Shown here: in pieces, positions 25,611 through 36,000 of the stretch
Numbering within the stretch: the stretch's first letter is position 1
Layout of the letters: every line of letters begins with the position of its first letter
DNA from: Pseudomonas yamanorum
Lineage (GTDB): Bacteria; Pseudomonadota; Gammaproteobacteria; Pseudomonadales; Pseudomonadaceae
NCBI RefSeq assembly: GCF_013386765.1
Contig: NZ_JACARE010000003.1
Coordinates: forward strand, 388,766-452,765
Length of the DNA: 64,000 nucleotides
Reading direction: 5' to 3'
Notes under the pieces: generated by a model
Told to the model about the DNA's origin: nothing
Seen by the model: the letters and a program-made list of their open reading frames with translations, nothing else
The model's database searches: none
Program-made: the position numbers and the translations under genes

Positions 25611-26624
25611 ATGCCAACGTTTTCTCAGCGTCACGTGTTGTTGTTGGTCAGTTGCGTGCTTATTTTTGGCGGGCTGCTGCTGGTTTTGCCGTTGAAGTTG
25701 CTGCCGAGCCTGCTGGCCGGGCTGCTGGTGTATGAGCTGGTCAACATGCTCACCCCGCAGTTGCAGCGCTTGATCGAAGGCCGGCGTGCGCGCTGGTTGG
25801 CAGTGGCGTTGCTGGGGACCTTGATCGTCAGCATCCTGACCCTGATTTTTGCCGGGGCCATCAGCTTCCTGCTCCACGAAGCGGAAAACCCTGGGGCTTC
25901 CCTCGATAAATTCATGGGCGTGGTCGACCGTGCCCGCGGCCAACTGCCGCCGTTCCTTGACGCCTACCTGCCGGCCAGTGCTGCCGAGTTCCGCGTGGCC
26001 ATTGGCGAATGGCTGAGCAAACACCTCAGCGAACTGCAACTGGTGGGCAAAGACGCCGCGCACATGTTCGTGACCCTGCTGATCGGCATGGTGCTGGGCG
26101 CGATCATCGCCCTGCAACGCGTGCCGGACCTCACCAAGCGCAAACCCCTGGCGGCTGCCCTGTTTGATCGCCTGCACCTGCTGGTCCAGGCCTTTCGCAA
26201 CATCGTCTTCGCCCAGATCAAGATCGCCGCGCTGAATACTGCGTTCACCGCGATCTTCCTCGCGGTGGTGCTGCCGCTGTGCGGGATCCACCTGCCGCTG
26301 ACCAAGACCCTGATCGTGCTGACGTTCCTGCTGGGCCTGCTGCCGGTGATCGGCAACCTGATGTCCAACACCTTGATCACCATCGTGGCCTTGTCGCTGT
26401 CGATCTGGGTGGCGGTGGCGGCGTTGGGTTACCTGATCGTGATCCACAAGGTCGAGTATTTCCTCAACGCGCGGATTGTCGGCGGGCAGATCAGTGCCAA
26501 GTCGTGGGAATTGTTGTTGGCGATGCTGGTGTTCGAAGCCGCCTTCGGCCTGCCGGGCGTGGTGGCGGGGCCGATTTATTACGCGTACTTGAAGAGTGAG
26601 TTGAAGCTGGCGGGGATGGTGTAG
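25611..26624 (+). CDS. AI-2E family (PerM-like) membrane transporter
   Basis: A 337-residue polytopic protein of the AI-2E/DUF20 family. About eight hydrophobic segments are visible. The C-terminal block with LLGLLPVIGNLMSNTLITIVAL and IVGGQISAKSWELLLAMLVF and the motif GLPGVVAGPIYYAYL is diagnostic. Some members act as sodium/proton antiporters or export signals; the substrate is unknown. GAGG precedes the ATG by four bases. Single gene, followed by a second-class REP hairpin. Confidence 0.87.
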   Translation: MPTFSQRHVLLLVSCVLIFGGLLLVLPLKLLPSLLAGLLVYELVNMLTPQLQRLIEGRRARWLAVALLGTLIVSILTLIFAGAISFLLHEAENPGASLDKFMGVVDRARGQLPPFLDAYLPASAAEFRVAIGEWLSKHLSELQLVGKDAAHMFVTLLIGMVLGAIIALQRVPDLTKRKPLAAALFDRLHLLVQAFRNIVFAQIKIAALNTAFTAIFLAVVLPLCGIHLPLTKTLIVLTFLLGLLPVIGNLMSNTLITIVALSLSIWVAVAALGYLIVIHKVEYFLNARIVGGQISAKSWELLLAMLVFEAAFGLPGVVAGPIYYAYLKSELKLAGMV

Positions 26625-26636
26625 CGATCCGCTTTT

Positions 26637-26729
26637 TGTGGCGAGGGAGCTTGCTCCCGTTGGACTGCGTAGCAGGCCCAGTTTTTAGGGGCGCTTCGCA
26701 CCCCAGCGGGAGCAAGCTCCCTCGCCACA
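26637..26729. repeat. Second-class REP hairpin (GGCGAGGGAGCTTGCTCCC)
   Basis: The same element as at 11117 with a different inner loop. It lies between the convergent AI-2E and yegD genes. Confidence 0.88.
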
Positions 26730-26741
26730 CAAGCCGTGTAA

Positions 26742-28010
26742 TCAGTAGCCGTAGCGCTTGCTGGCCTCAATCGCCAGGCCACTGCCAATACTGCCAAAGA
26801 TATTGCCTTCCACATGCTGCGCATTCGGCAGCATCGCCGAGATGCTGTGGCGCAGGGCCGGAATCCCGCTGGAACCCCCGGTAAAGAACACCGTGTCCAC
26901 CTGGGCCACGTCCACCGAGGCATCGTTGAGCAACTGGGTCACGCTGTTGCGCACGCGCTCCAGCAGGCCGTCGATGGCCGATTCGAACAACGCCCGGCTC
27001 AATTCCACGCTCAACCCCGGCTCAACCCGGTCCAGCAGCACATGGCGGCTGTCCTGTTGGGTCAGCTGGATCTTGGTTTCTTCCACTTCCATCGCCAGCC
27101 AGTGCCCGGCGCGCTGTTCGATCAGGTTGAACAGGCGGTCGATGCCGCCGGTGTCCTCGATGTCGTAGCGCATGCTGCCCAATGCCAGCTTGGATTTTTG
27201 CGAGTACACCGAGTTGATGGTGTGCCAGGTCGCCAGGTTCATGTGGTGGCTGGTGGGCATGTAGGCGCCGCTCTTCATGCGGCTGCCGTAGCCGAACAGC
27301 GGCATCATGCCGGCCAGGGAGAGTTGCTTGTCGAAGTCGGTCCCGCCGATGTGCACGCCGCCGGTGGCGAGGATGTCGTCGTGGCGGTTGTCGATCTGGC
27401 GACGCTCGGGCGACAGGCGCACCAGGGAGAAGTCGGAGGTACCACCGCCGATGTCGACGATCAGCACCAGCTCTTCTTTCTCGATGGTGGACTCGTAGTC
27501 GAACGCCGCGGCGATCGGCTCGTACTGGAACGAGATGTCCTTGAAGCCGATTTTGCGGGCCACGTCCACCAGGGTGTTTTCGGCTTCCTGGTCGGCCATC
27601 GGGTCGTCATCGACGAAGAACACCGGGCGGCCCAGCACCACTTCGTCGAACTCACGCCCGGCGGTGGTCTCTGCGCGGCTCTTGAGCTGGCCGATAAACA
27701 GCGCCAGCAGGTCGGTGAACGGCATCGCCGTGCCCAATACGCTGGTGTCGTGCTTGATCAGCTTGGAACCCAGCAGGCTCTTGAGGGAGCGCATCAGCCG
27801 GCCTTCGTAGTTTTCCAGGTACTCGTGCAGGGCCAGGCGGCCGTACACCGGGCGGCGCTCTTCGAAGTTGAAGAACACCACCGACGGCAGCGTGATCTTG
27901 TCGTCCTCCAGCGCGATAAGCGTTTCCATGCCGGGACGAATCCAGCCGACGGTGGAGTTGGACGTGCCGAAGTCGATACCGCAGGCACGGGCTGGGGATG
28001 GGTTTTTCAT
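26742..28010 (-). CDS. yegD: Hsp70-family chaperone YegD
   Basis: A 422-residue Hsp70-like ATPase. The phosphate-1 motif is CGIDFGTSNSTVGW, phosphate-2 is LIVDIGGGTSDFSLVRL, and the adenosine motif is FFTGGSSGIPALR. It lacks the long substrate-binding domain of DnaK, as in YegD of E. coli (about 450 residues). I start at 28010, giving KNPSPARACGIDFGTSNS at the N-terminus; an upstream in-frame start at 28055 is possible. Divergent from cbpA-cbpM, which suggests a chaperone cluster in which CbpA may act as the J-partner; that pairing is inference. Confidence 0.88.
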   Translation of the reverse strand: MKNPSPARACGIDFGTSNSTVGWIRPGMETLIALEDDKITLPSVVFFNFEERRPVYGRLALHEYLENYEGRLMRSLKSLLGSKLIKHDTSVLGTAMPFTDLLALFIGQLKSRAETTAGREFDEVVLGRPVFFVDDDPMADQEAENTLVDVARKIGFKDISFQYEPIAAAFDYESTIEKEELVLIVDIGGGTSDFSLVRLSPERRQIDNRHDDILATGGVHIGGTDFDKQLSLAGMMPLFGYGSRMKSGAYMPTSHHMNLATWHTINSVYSQKSKLALGSMRYDIEDTGGIDRLFNLIEQRAGHWLAMEVEETKIQLTQQDSRHVLLDRVEPGLSVELSRALFESAIDGLLERVRNSVTQLLNDASVDVAQVDTVFFTGGSSGIPALRHSISAMLPNAQHVEGNIFGSIGSGLAIEASKRYGY

Positions 28011-28108
28011 GTCAATCGGGTTCCGGTTGAAAAACGGCCGCGCAGTGTATGCCACCCGCGTGCAGATGCGTAGGCCGACTATCCGCTAAATACAGCACAC
28101 TTGTTACC

Positions 28109-28135
28109 TTGAAAGCCCGGTGTTTGCCCCCAAAT
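28109..28135 (+). promoter_or_regulatory. Putative heat-shock (sigma-32) promoter of cbpA
   Basis: TTGAAA (28109-28114) and CCCCAAAT (28128-28135) are 13 bases apart, close to the RpoH pattern TTGAAA-N11-16-CCCCATNT with one mismatch. It reads toward cbpA, leaving a leader of about 155 bases. The gap from 28011 to 28298 holds no gene. Confidence 0.45.
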
Positions 28136-28298
28136 CCCCTCCATACGGTTGGTGGCTGCAGGATTCTGCCCGCAGCGCCGATAAACTTCTGACGCACCCT
28201 TCGGTCACAAGATTGAGATCGGTCAATCCAGACGCCGCAAACAGGCGCATGCTGTGACGCTGGCAGTGCGATATCGATAACGGACGGTGAAACCCCCG

Positions 28299-29246
28299 AT
28301 GGACTTCAAAGACTATTACAAGATTCTCGGCGTCGAGCCGACTGCCGACGACAAGACGATCAAGGCCGCCTATCGCAAGCTGGCGCGCAAATATCACCCC
28401 GACGTGAGCAAGGAAAAGGACGCTGAAGCCAAGTTCAAGGACGCGTCCGAAGCCTATGAAGCGTTGAAAAGCGCCGACAAGCGCGCCGAATACGACGATT
28501 TGCGCAAATACGGCCAGCATGGCCAGCCGTTCCAGGGCCCGCCAGGCTGGCAGAGCCGTGGCGGCTACGGCGGCGGTGGCCAGGACACCGGCGACTTCTC
28601 GGACTTCTTCAGCTCGATCTTCGGTTCCCGCGGCAACGGTTTTGGTGGCGCCCAGGGCCGCAGTGCCGGGCGTCGAGGGCAAGATGTGGAAATGGAACTG
28701 CCGGTCTTCCTCGAAGAGACCCTGTCCAACGAGTCCAAGCAGGTCAACTTCCAGGTGCCGCAGTACAACGCGGCCGGCCAGCACGTCAGCAACACCACCA
28801 AGAGCCTGAACGTGAAGATCCCGGCCGGTGTGACCGACGGCGAGCGCATCCGCCTCAAGGGCCAGGGCGCGCCGGGGATTGGCGGTGGGGCCGCAGGTGA
28901 TCTGTACTTGATCATCAAGTTCGCGCCGCACCCCAAATTCGATGTGGAAGGCGAAGACCTGATCATCACCCTGCCGCTGGCCCCGTGGGAGCTCGCGCTG
29001 GGTACCGAGGTGGCGGTGCCGACCCTCACTGGCAAGATCAACCTCAAGGTGCCCGCCGGCAGCCAGAACGGCCAGCGCATGCGCGCCAAGGGCCACGGCT
29101 TGTTGAACAAGGCCGGGCAGCGCGGTTACCTGTTTGTGCAGCTCAAGGCGGTGATGCCGAAAAACACCGACGACGAGGTCAAGGCGTTGTGGCAGGAACT
29201 GGCACAAAAAGCCGCCTTCGATCCAAGAGAATCATGGAGTAGCTAA
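28299..29246 (+). CDS. cbpA: Curved DNA-binding J-protein CbpA
   Basis: A 315-residue DnaJ-type co-chaperone. The J domain spans residues 1-70 with [20 protein letters not shown], the HPD motif in KYHPDVSKE and the QKR-like end. A Gly/Phe-rich linker follows (residues 78-125). There is no zinc finger; the C-terminal substrate domains end in [14 protein letters not shown]. This arrangement is CbpA rather than DnaJ. The start at 28299 ([10 protein letters not shown]) is favoured over a GTG at 28287. cbpM begins two bases after its stop. Confidence 0.93.
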   Translation: MDFKDYYKILGVEPTADDKTIKAAYRKLARKYHPDVSKEKDAEAKFKDASEAYEALKSADKRAEYDDLRKYGQHGQPFQGPPGWQSRGGYGGGGQDTGDFSDFFSSIFGSRGNGFGGAQGRSAGRRGQDVEMELPVFLEETLSNESKQVNFQVPQYNAAGQHVSNTTKSLNVKIPAGVTDGERIRLKGQGAPGIGGGAAGDLYLIIKFAPHPKFDVEGEDLIITLPLAPWELALGTEVAVPTLTGKINLKVPAGSQNGQRMRAKGHGLLNKAGQRGYLFVQLKAVMPKNTDDEVKALWQELAQKAAFDPRESWSS

Positions 29247-29248
29247 CG

Positions 29249-29554
29249 ATGAGCAGTCCCCGTTTGGTTCAAGTGAACATGGCAGAATTCTGTGAGGCCA
29301 CCGATCTGTCGGTGGCCTACGTGATCGAAATCGTCGAGCACGGCATTGTTGAACCGGTGGGGACGAGTCCGGAGTCCTGGCGTTTCACCGATTACGAACT
29401 GGCCCTGGCCAAGCGTGCGTCGGCGCTGCAAAAGGACCTGGAGCTGGAATGGGAAGGCGTCGCCCTGGCGCTGGACCTGCTGGAAGAAGTGCAGCAACTG
29501 CGGGCCGAAAACCAGATGCTCAAGCAGCGGTTGGGGCGCCTCGTCGTCGAGTAA
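29249..29554 (+). CDS. cbpM: CbpA modulator CbpM
   Basis: A 101-residue MerR-like protein. The helix-turn-helix-like start MAEFCEATDLSVAYVIEIVE is followed by WRFTDYELALAKRASALQKD and a coiled-coil end (LLEEVQQLRAENQMLKQRLG). CbpM binds the CbpA J domain and blocks both its co-chaperone and DNA-binding activities. GGAG lies eight bases before the ATG; gene order cbpA-cbpM is conserved. Confidence 0.92.
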   Translation: MSSPRLVQVNMAEFCEATDLSVAYVIEIVEHGIVEPVGTSPESWRFTDYELALAKRASALQKDLELEWEGVALALDLLEEVQQLRAENQMLKQRLGRLVVE

Positions 29555-29559
29555 GCGCT

Positions 29560-29592
29560 GCCCGCTACCTGCCCGCTACCTGTCCGCTACAT
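29560..29592 (+). repeat. Three 11-base tandem repeats after cbpM
   Basis: GCCCGCTACCT at 29560-29570 and 29571-29581, and GTCCGCTACAT at 29582-29592. The array begins just after the cbpM stop. Function unknown; likely slippage. Confidence 0.7.
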
Positions 29593-29616
29593 AGTTACGC
29601 CCGGCCCTGGAAGGTG

Positions 29617-29658
29617 GGTGATTAAGGTAATCACCTTTCTCCTCTTCCAAGGAAGGTG
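29617..29658 (+). promoter_or_regulatory. Two mutually exclusive leader hairpins before the remnant gene
   Basis: GGTGATTA/TAATCACC (29617-29624 with 29628-29635) forms one hairpin. CACCTTTC (29632-29639) can instead pair with GGAAGGTG (29651-29658), which is the ribosome site of the ATG at 29662; the loop is 11 bases. The arms overlap at 29632-29635, so only one can form at a time. The second form would hide the ribosome site. Confidence 0.45.
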
Positions 29659-29661
29659 TGT

Positions 29662-30018
29662 ATGCCAACCTCTCAAACGCCCGTTTCCGGCGTTCAGCGC
29701 CGTCACTACGAACACATCAAGGCTGCCATTCCCCAGAGCCTGATCCACGCCGCCCCGGAACACCCGATCAAGCGTTATGAAACCTTTGACCCGTTCGAGC
29801 AGGAGCTGACGCGCCGGCTGAAAAACTGGCCCAAACCGGGCCTCGGTCGCCCAACCATGGTCGAGCCCACGGAGCATCAGCAATTCTTCGCCCGATTCGT
29901 GGCGTTGACCGACCAGATCCTGTGGGCCACCAGACTATCCAGCCAAGGGGGGCCGGAACGGTGCTCAAGGGCATTGGGCTTGCAACCCTCATTCAACGTG
30001 CAGAGCGCGCGAGCATGA
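29662..30018 (+). pseudogene. Remnant of a fourth giant toxin gene (internal deletion, truncated)
   Basis: A 118-residue frame with a good ribosome site (AAGGAAGG). Its start VQRRHYEHIKAAIPQSLIHA aligns with residues 20-37 of the third giant ([18 protein letters not shown]). It then jumps to HPIKRYETFDPFEQELTRRL and QQFFARFVA, which match residues from about 299 on of the same protein ([27 protein letters not shown]). About 260 codons are missing inside, and everything after residue 75 or so is lost or unrelated. Its stop overlaps the ATG of the next giant gene in an ATGA, so it may now serve as a coupled leader frame. Whether a peptide is made is unknown. Confidence 0.75.
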
Positions 30019-33000
30019 CATCACGGCAAGGAAGCACTCCGGACCTGTCCCTGTCCAATCAGGACTTTATTACCCATGCAGTGCCCGAGTGGCTGATCAA
30101 GGCATTTGCCCGACAGCGTCTGGAGAAGCAGGTGAATGCGTTTGATCAGTTGCCTTGGTTCCAGGGCCTGACATCCGAGCAACGCCAGACCCTGAAACGC
30201 TACACCCGCACCAGCCTGCAATCGCAGCAAGCGGTGGATGGCCGCATGGCCAACGTGCCGGCGGTCGAGGCGTTTGCCAAACCGCTACTGGTCAAGGCGC
30301 TCAAGGATCGTTTCAAGGTTGAACTGGATGTCGACGACACCTTTATCAAGCTGGAAAAGTCCGTGAAATTGGGGGTGTTTGACCTCAAGGTCGGGGAGTT
30401 CAATGTGTTGAACGTCTCGCTCCTGCACGCGGCCTTGCACAACTTCGAAGCGGACGAAGGCGGCGCGGACTTCTATGACGAGGCGTCCCAATTCGTCACC
30501 AAGGACGGTGCGCCGGTCAGTAGCTCGTTGACTATCGAGCAGTTCATCAACTTGTGCCGCAGCCTGGATATTGGCGCGCAGTACCAGGCCTACCTCAAGG
30601 ACAACCTGGGGACCGAGGAGGCGCACGTCGACACCGTCCTGCGCGAGGCCATCATCACCAGCCAGAAGGATGCGATGAAAGCGGCGGCCTACATGGCCCT
30701 GGTCAAGAAAGACATCGAGGCGGATGACTACGCCATGGTGCTGCAGGTCATTAACGGCGAACGCAACCCTACGCTGCGCGGCAAGCCGGTGTGGTTTTCT
30801 TCGCTCAGTGTCATGGGGCTCAAGCTCAAGGGCTGCGTGTCGTTCGAGCTCACCGAAAAATACCGCTACGGCGAAGTCTCCATTGTCTACGTGCCCCATG
30901 ATCCCGAGCATCCGTTCAAGCGTTACAACCGCTTTGATGACTTGAAGAAAGAACTCACCCGCCAATTGCTGTCGACGGACCCGGCCCAGGTCACGGCGGC
31001 GACGGGCCCGCAACCCACGCGTTATCAGCGGTTTTTCAGCCAGTTTGTCGACGCCGCCAAGCACCCGTATTACTTCAGTCGGTTTACCCGGGCCGAGTCG
31101 AACGCCACTTCAATGCTCAGCACCGTCGTGAAGTCGCCGGTGTTCCAGAGCGTCTTCGACGTGACGAACCCGCTCGCGTCGATGCTGCTCAAGCCTCAGG
31201 AATGGCCGCCGGAAAAAACGGCCACACGCCAAACCGATGCGGGGGCTGAACTGCAGCCGATGGTCGTCGCCCGGCATGGGCTGTGGTCGGCCAATGTCGA
31301 CCTGTGGACTGACTTGTATGAGAGCGGGCGCGACAAGATCATTACCGATGCGCGTCACCAGGCCGTGCCCACCGCCGATGTGGATGCGCGGGTTCGCGCA
31401 CAGAAACTTGCGCACTGGCTGGAAGGCGGATTTGCGGCGGTTGGCCTGCTGTCGATGTTCGTGCCGGTGCTGGGCGAAGTGATGATGGCGGTGATGGTCG
31501 AGCAACTGCTGTACGAGACGTTCGAAGGGGTGATGGAGTGGGAACAGGGTGACCGCGAGGCCGCTCGGCAGCACCTGATCGACGTGGCACAGAACCTGGC
31601 CATGCTGGGGCTGATGGCCGGGGTCGGCAAGGGCCTGGCGAAATTGCCCAAGGTTGAGACGCCGCCGTTGATCGACGAACTTCAGCCTGTCAAGTTGCCC
31701 AACGGCGAGCAACGCCTGTGGAAACCGGACCTTGTGCCCTATCGCAGCGACGTGAAGCTTCCCGCCGAGTCAGTGCCCGATGAGCTGGGCCTGCATCGCC
31801 ATGACGGCCAGCACATTCTGCCCCTCGACGGCGGCAACCATGTGGTGGAACAAAACCCGGTCAGTGGCGAGTATCAAATTCCCCATCCAACCCGTGCCGA
31901 TGGCTACGCGGTGCCCCTGGAACACAACGGAGCGGGTATCTGGACCCATGGCGCTGAAGACCCGCTGACCTGGGACGGCCCGACCCTGATGCAGCGCCTG
32001 GGGTATCGCGCCCAGGCCCTGAGCGATGCCCAGCTTGAGCGCGTGCGCACGGCCTGTGGTGCCGACTACGACACCTTGCGCCGCCAGTATGTCGAGCAGG
32101 ATCGGCCGTCGGCGCAGCTCAGCGACACCCTCAGCCGTTTTCGTATCGAGCATGACCTTGAAACCTTCGCGCAGCAGATCGCCAGTGATGATCCCCGAGT
32201 CTTCGCCCAGGCGGACCTGGGCTTGCAGTTCAAAATCATGCGCAGCCAGGGCCTGTTGCCGCAGAAGCCGGCCTGGCGGGTGTTGGACAGCCGGATGAAG
32301 GTTATCTGGGAAGACCCGCCCGGGCCGCAAGGAAGCTCCCAGCGCGTCACGTTTGTGGTCAGTGAAGACACCCGTACTCAGGGCTCGTTGCTGGAGAGCA
32401 TGCTGGTTCTGTTCAAGGCCAACCGAGTGGACATGAGCAGCGTGCCCGGGACCTCGCAGATGAGCGTGGCCGAGAGGGCCCGCGCGTGGCGCAAAGAGAT
32501 CGCAGCCGATGCGCAGCACAACCGGCTGACGCTTTTTGAATCCCTCTACGATGCGCAGAATACGGCCGCCGACCCCTTGATCGGGCGGGTCAAGGCGCGC
32601 TACCGGCACCTGCCGGACGCCGTGGTGGAGCAACTGCTGGAACACGCCACCGAGGCGGAACTGGAAGCCCTCGGCCGCCCCGGTGAACTGCCGCCACGGA
32701 TCGATCAGTGGGCGCAGTGGTGCCAGCAGGAGCTGCGCCTGACCCGGGCCTATGAAGGGCTGCACCTGGATATTTCCGCCGGTGTCGACAGCGAACGGCT
32801 GGCGTTGCGCAGCCTTGAAACCCTGCCCGGCTGGCCGGCGCAGGCGCGGTTTGAATTGCGAGAAGGCGGGCCACAGGGCCGGCTGCTGGACAGCATCGGC
32901 GACGCGCAGTCGCCAGTGCGGGGCGTGTTGTCGGTCAACGATGGCTCCGGCTTTGCCCAGGACGGTGCCGGCAGCCTGTATTGCGCGGTGCTGTCCTACC

Positions 33001-36000
33001 TGTCGCCCGAGGAACGGCAGGCCCTGGGTTTCACCTTGCGCGATGGCCTGCGGATGAAACAGGCCGTGGAACAGGCGCCGTTGCCACGGGATGACTTGCG
33101 GTCGGTGTTGCATGAACAGCGGGTGCTCAAGCCTGATCTTGCGCCCGGTTCGCGGCTGATCGGTGGCATGCCCCTGCGTCAGCAACTGGCAAGCCTGTTG
33201 CGCACACCACGCGGTCGGATCATCAAGTTGTACCCCGACTTTACCGAGGGTGAAGCCGATGCATTTCTGCAAAACCTGGGCGGCTCTCCCCGTAATGAAT
33301 TGAGCCGGCTGGAGGGCGAGTTTGCGACCTTGAAACAGGAGTTGTCGGCCTGGGTGCAAGAGCCGGCCTCACAACCTGGCGACCACCGCTGGAAGATCGC
33401 GGAAAGACAGGCCATCGCCCTCAAGCTCCAGCGCTGCTGGCAGCGTCGCAGTGGTACGACACTGAACCTGCAATTGGCGAGAGAGTTGCCCCCGTTGAAC
33501 GCAAGCTTCAACCATATTGAGGAACTGGTCCTTGATGGTTCGACCTTTAAGGATCGCGCCGGTGGGTTCCTCAAGAGGTTTACCCGGCTCAAGCGCCTGC
33601 GTATCAAGGTCGCGTTTTTTAGCCGTATTCCCGAGGCGGTTGCCGACATGAAAGAGTTGGCTCACCTGGACTTGAGTGACTGCCTGATTCCCATGAGTGC
33701 AAGGGATATCGCCCTGCTGGAGGGGTTGAGTACGCTGCAAACCCTGAACCTGCAGCGAAATGTGTTGATGGGGCGCGTGCTGGATTTCAGCGGGCTGCGC
33801 CAATTGCAGAGTCTCAACCTGAGTGACACCGGCATCAGCCAGTGGCCCACTGGGCTTGTGGAACAACCGAACCTGCAACTGGTGGATCTGCGCAACAACC
33901 AATTGCGGGAAGTGCCGCCCGCCATCCTCAATCCCGCGCCTGAACAACTGGAGGCGCAAGCCCGCATCAATCGCGTGACCCTGCTGCAAGGAAATCCGTT
34001 TTCCTTGGACGGCTATCAGCAGCTCAAGGCGTATTCGCAACGGCTGACAGATACGCGGCCGGAGCTATTGGTGGGCGGGCAGCCCGGCGCCTTTGAGGTA
34101 CTGGACCCGCTGGCCACCCGGGTTCGCGATCTGTACCCCGAGTTCGACGATGAGCAGGTGCAAGCCTTCCTGCAACCGCTGGAGCAGGCGGAGGCGGAGG
34201 CGAAATTGGCAGCCCTGGAGCAAGAGTACGAGCGGTTGAACAGCCAGCTGTCGTCTTGGGCATTCTCCGGAGTGGGCGAGTCGCAAAGATACAGGGCGCT
34301 TCGACGGGTAGTACAAGCGGACGCTGCCCAAGAGCATCGGTACCAGGCGATGGGTCGCATCCTGCGCTGCTGGCGGCGCGAGACCGCACAACAACTGGCT
34401 AGCGACGGCACTCCGATCGGCCTGGAACTTAACCTGAGCGAACTGCGGTTACCGAGCCTGCCGGACCTGGATGCCGACTTCAGCCATGTGGGTTCGTTGA
34501 AGTTGAGGAAAATGGAGCTGAGCAGTTCGCCGGACGGTTTTCTGACGCGATTTCGGCACGTGCGCTGGCTGGACATGGCGGGCAACCAATTGACACGGCT
34601 GCCCCAGGCACTGGAGCACATGAACGGCCTGACCCGCCTGAATCTAAGCTTCAACCGCATTCGATTGACCGCTGAAACCGCACGAGTGTTGTCCGAGCGA
34701 ACCACCCTCAGAGTTTTGTCGCTGCAGAATAATCCCCTGGGCATGGCGCCGGATTTCAGCGCAATCACCGGTATGCGTGGACTCGCTCTCGGCAATACGC
34801 AACTTGAGGCGTGGCCGGTGGGTTTGTTTGAGCAACCGTCGCTCGATTGGGTTGTGCTGGACAACAATCGGATCACCACCATTCCCGACAGCGTGGTGGC
34901 ACCCTCGGCTGAAAACCTGGAGCGGATCGCACGGACCAATAACGTAACAAGCCTCGCCAACAACCCACTGTCCGAGGCAACCCAGCAACGGCTGAATGAT
35001 TACTGGGATCGCCTTGAGCGAGAGCATCCTGACCTGGCACGTAACCGGGCTGAATCGGGTTTCAGGTTTTATTCCGTGGGCGCCGGCGTGCCGACTCGAC
35101 CGAACCCTCAGGTTTCTATGCAAATCCTGCGCTGGACTGTCGACCTGCCAGCGGACCAACTGGCGACGCGCGAGGCGCAATGGTCAGCATTGGCCAGGCA
35201 TGAGAAAGCTGACGGGTTCTTTAACCTGCTCGCGGGCCTGGAAAACGCCGGCGCTGGCGAAGAAGATCTGCAGCAGCGGGTGTGGGCGGTCATCGATACG
35301 ATTACCCAGGACAGTGTCAAGTCTGAAGCATTGCGCGAGCAAATGTTCGAATGGGCGGGACGCCCGGCGTGTTGTGACCGTGCGTCCTTGTCGTTCAGCA
35401 ATCTGGAGATCATGTCGCTGGTCTACCGGGCCGAGTCCCAGGCAGAGCAGGGGCAGCAGGCGGCGCAGCTGTTGAAGTTGGCACGTGGGCTGTTCCGCCT
35501 GGATGAAGTGGAGAAAATGGCCCTGACGGATATCGAGCGTCGGACGGCGGCGATCCGCAGCACGCCGGGGCTGACGCTTCTGGAACAAGATGCCCGCATT
35601 GCCCTGCTGGAAGAAGTCGAAATCCGCCTGGCTTACCGCTACGGCCTCAAGGACCGCCTCAAGCTGCCGGCGGCGCCCAGCCAGGCCAGGTTCATCCAGC
35701 TGGGGCAAGTCACTGCGCCGATGCTCAATCAGGCGTACGACGCGGTCATTGCCCTGGACAACTCCCCGGCGGAATTTCAAGCATTGCTGGCGCGGGACTT
35801 CTGGAAAGACTATGTGACCAACACCTACCGCCCGCAGTTCGAGGCGAAGCGCAAACCGTTTGATGTGCATCAGGCCAGCCTGCATGATCGCTCTTCATCG
35901 GGCGAACTGTCGGGCAGCGCTTATACCGAGCAGGCCGATACGCTGGCAGCGCAGTGGCAGATAGAAGAGTCCGAGTTGATCGAGACGTTGAGCCGAGAGC

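Noticed and set aside
29922..30014. Upstream GTG start for toxin 1
   Set aside because: It would overlap the remnant frame by 97 bases; the added residues match nothing in the sister proteins, and the ATGA overlap at 30015 is more natural. Not fully excluded.
29560..30018. Insertion sequence scar next to the toxin remnant
   Set aside because: No terminal inverted repeats, target duplication or transposase fragment seen; the loss looks like an internal deletion.
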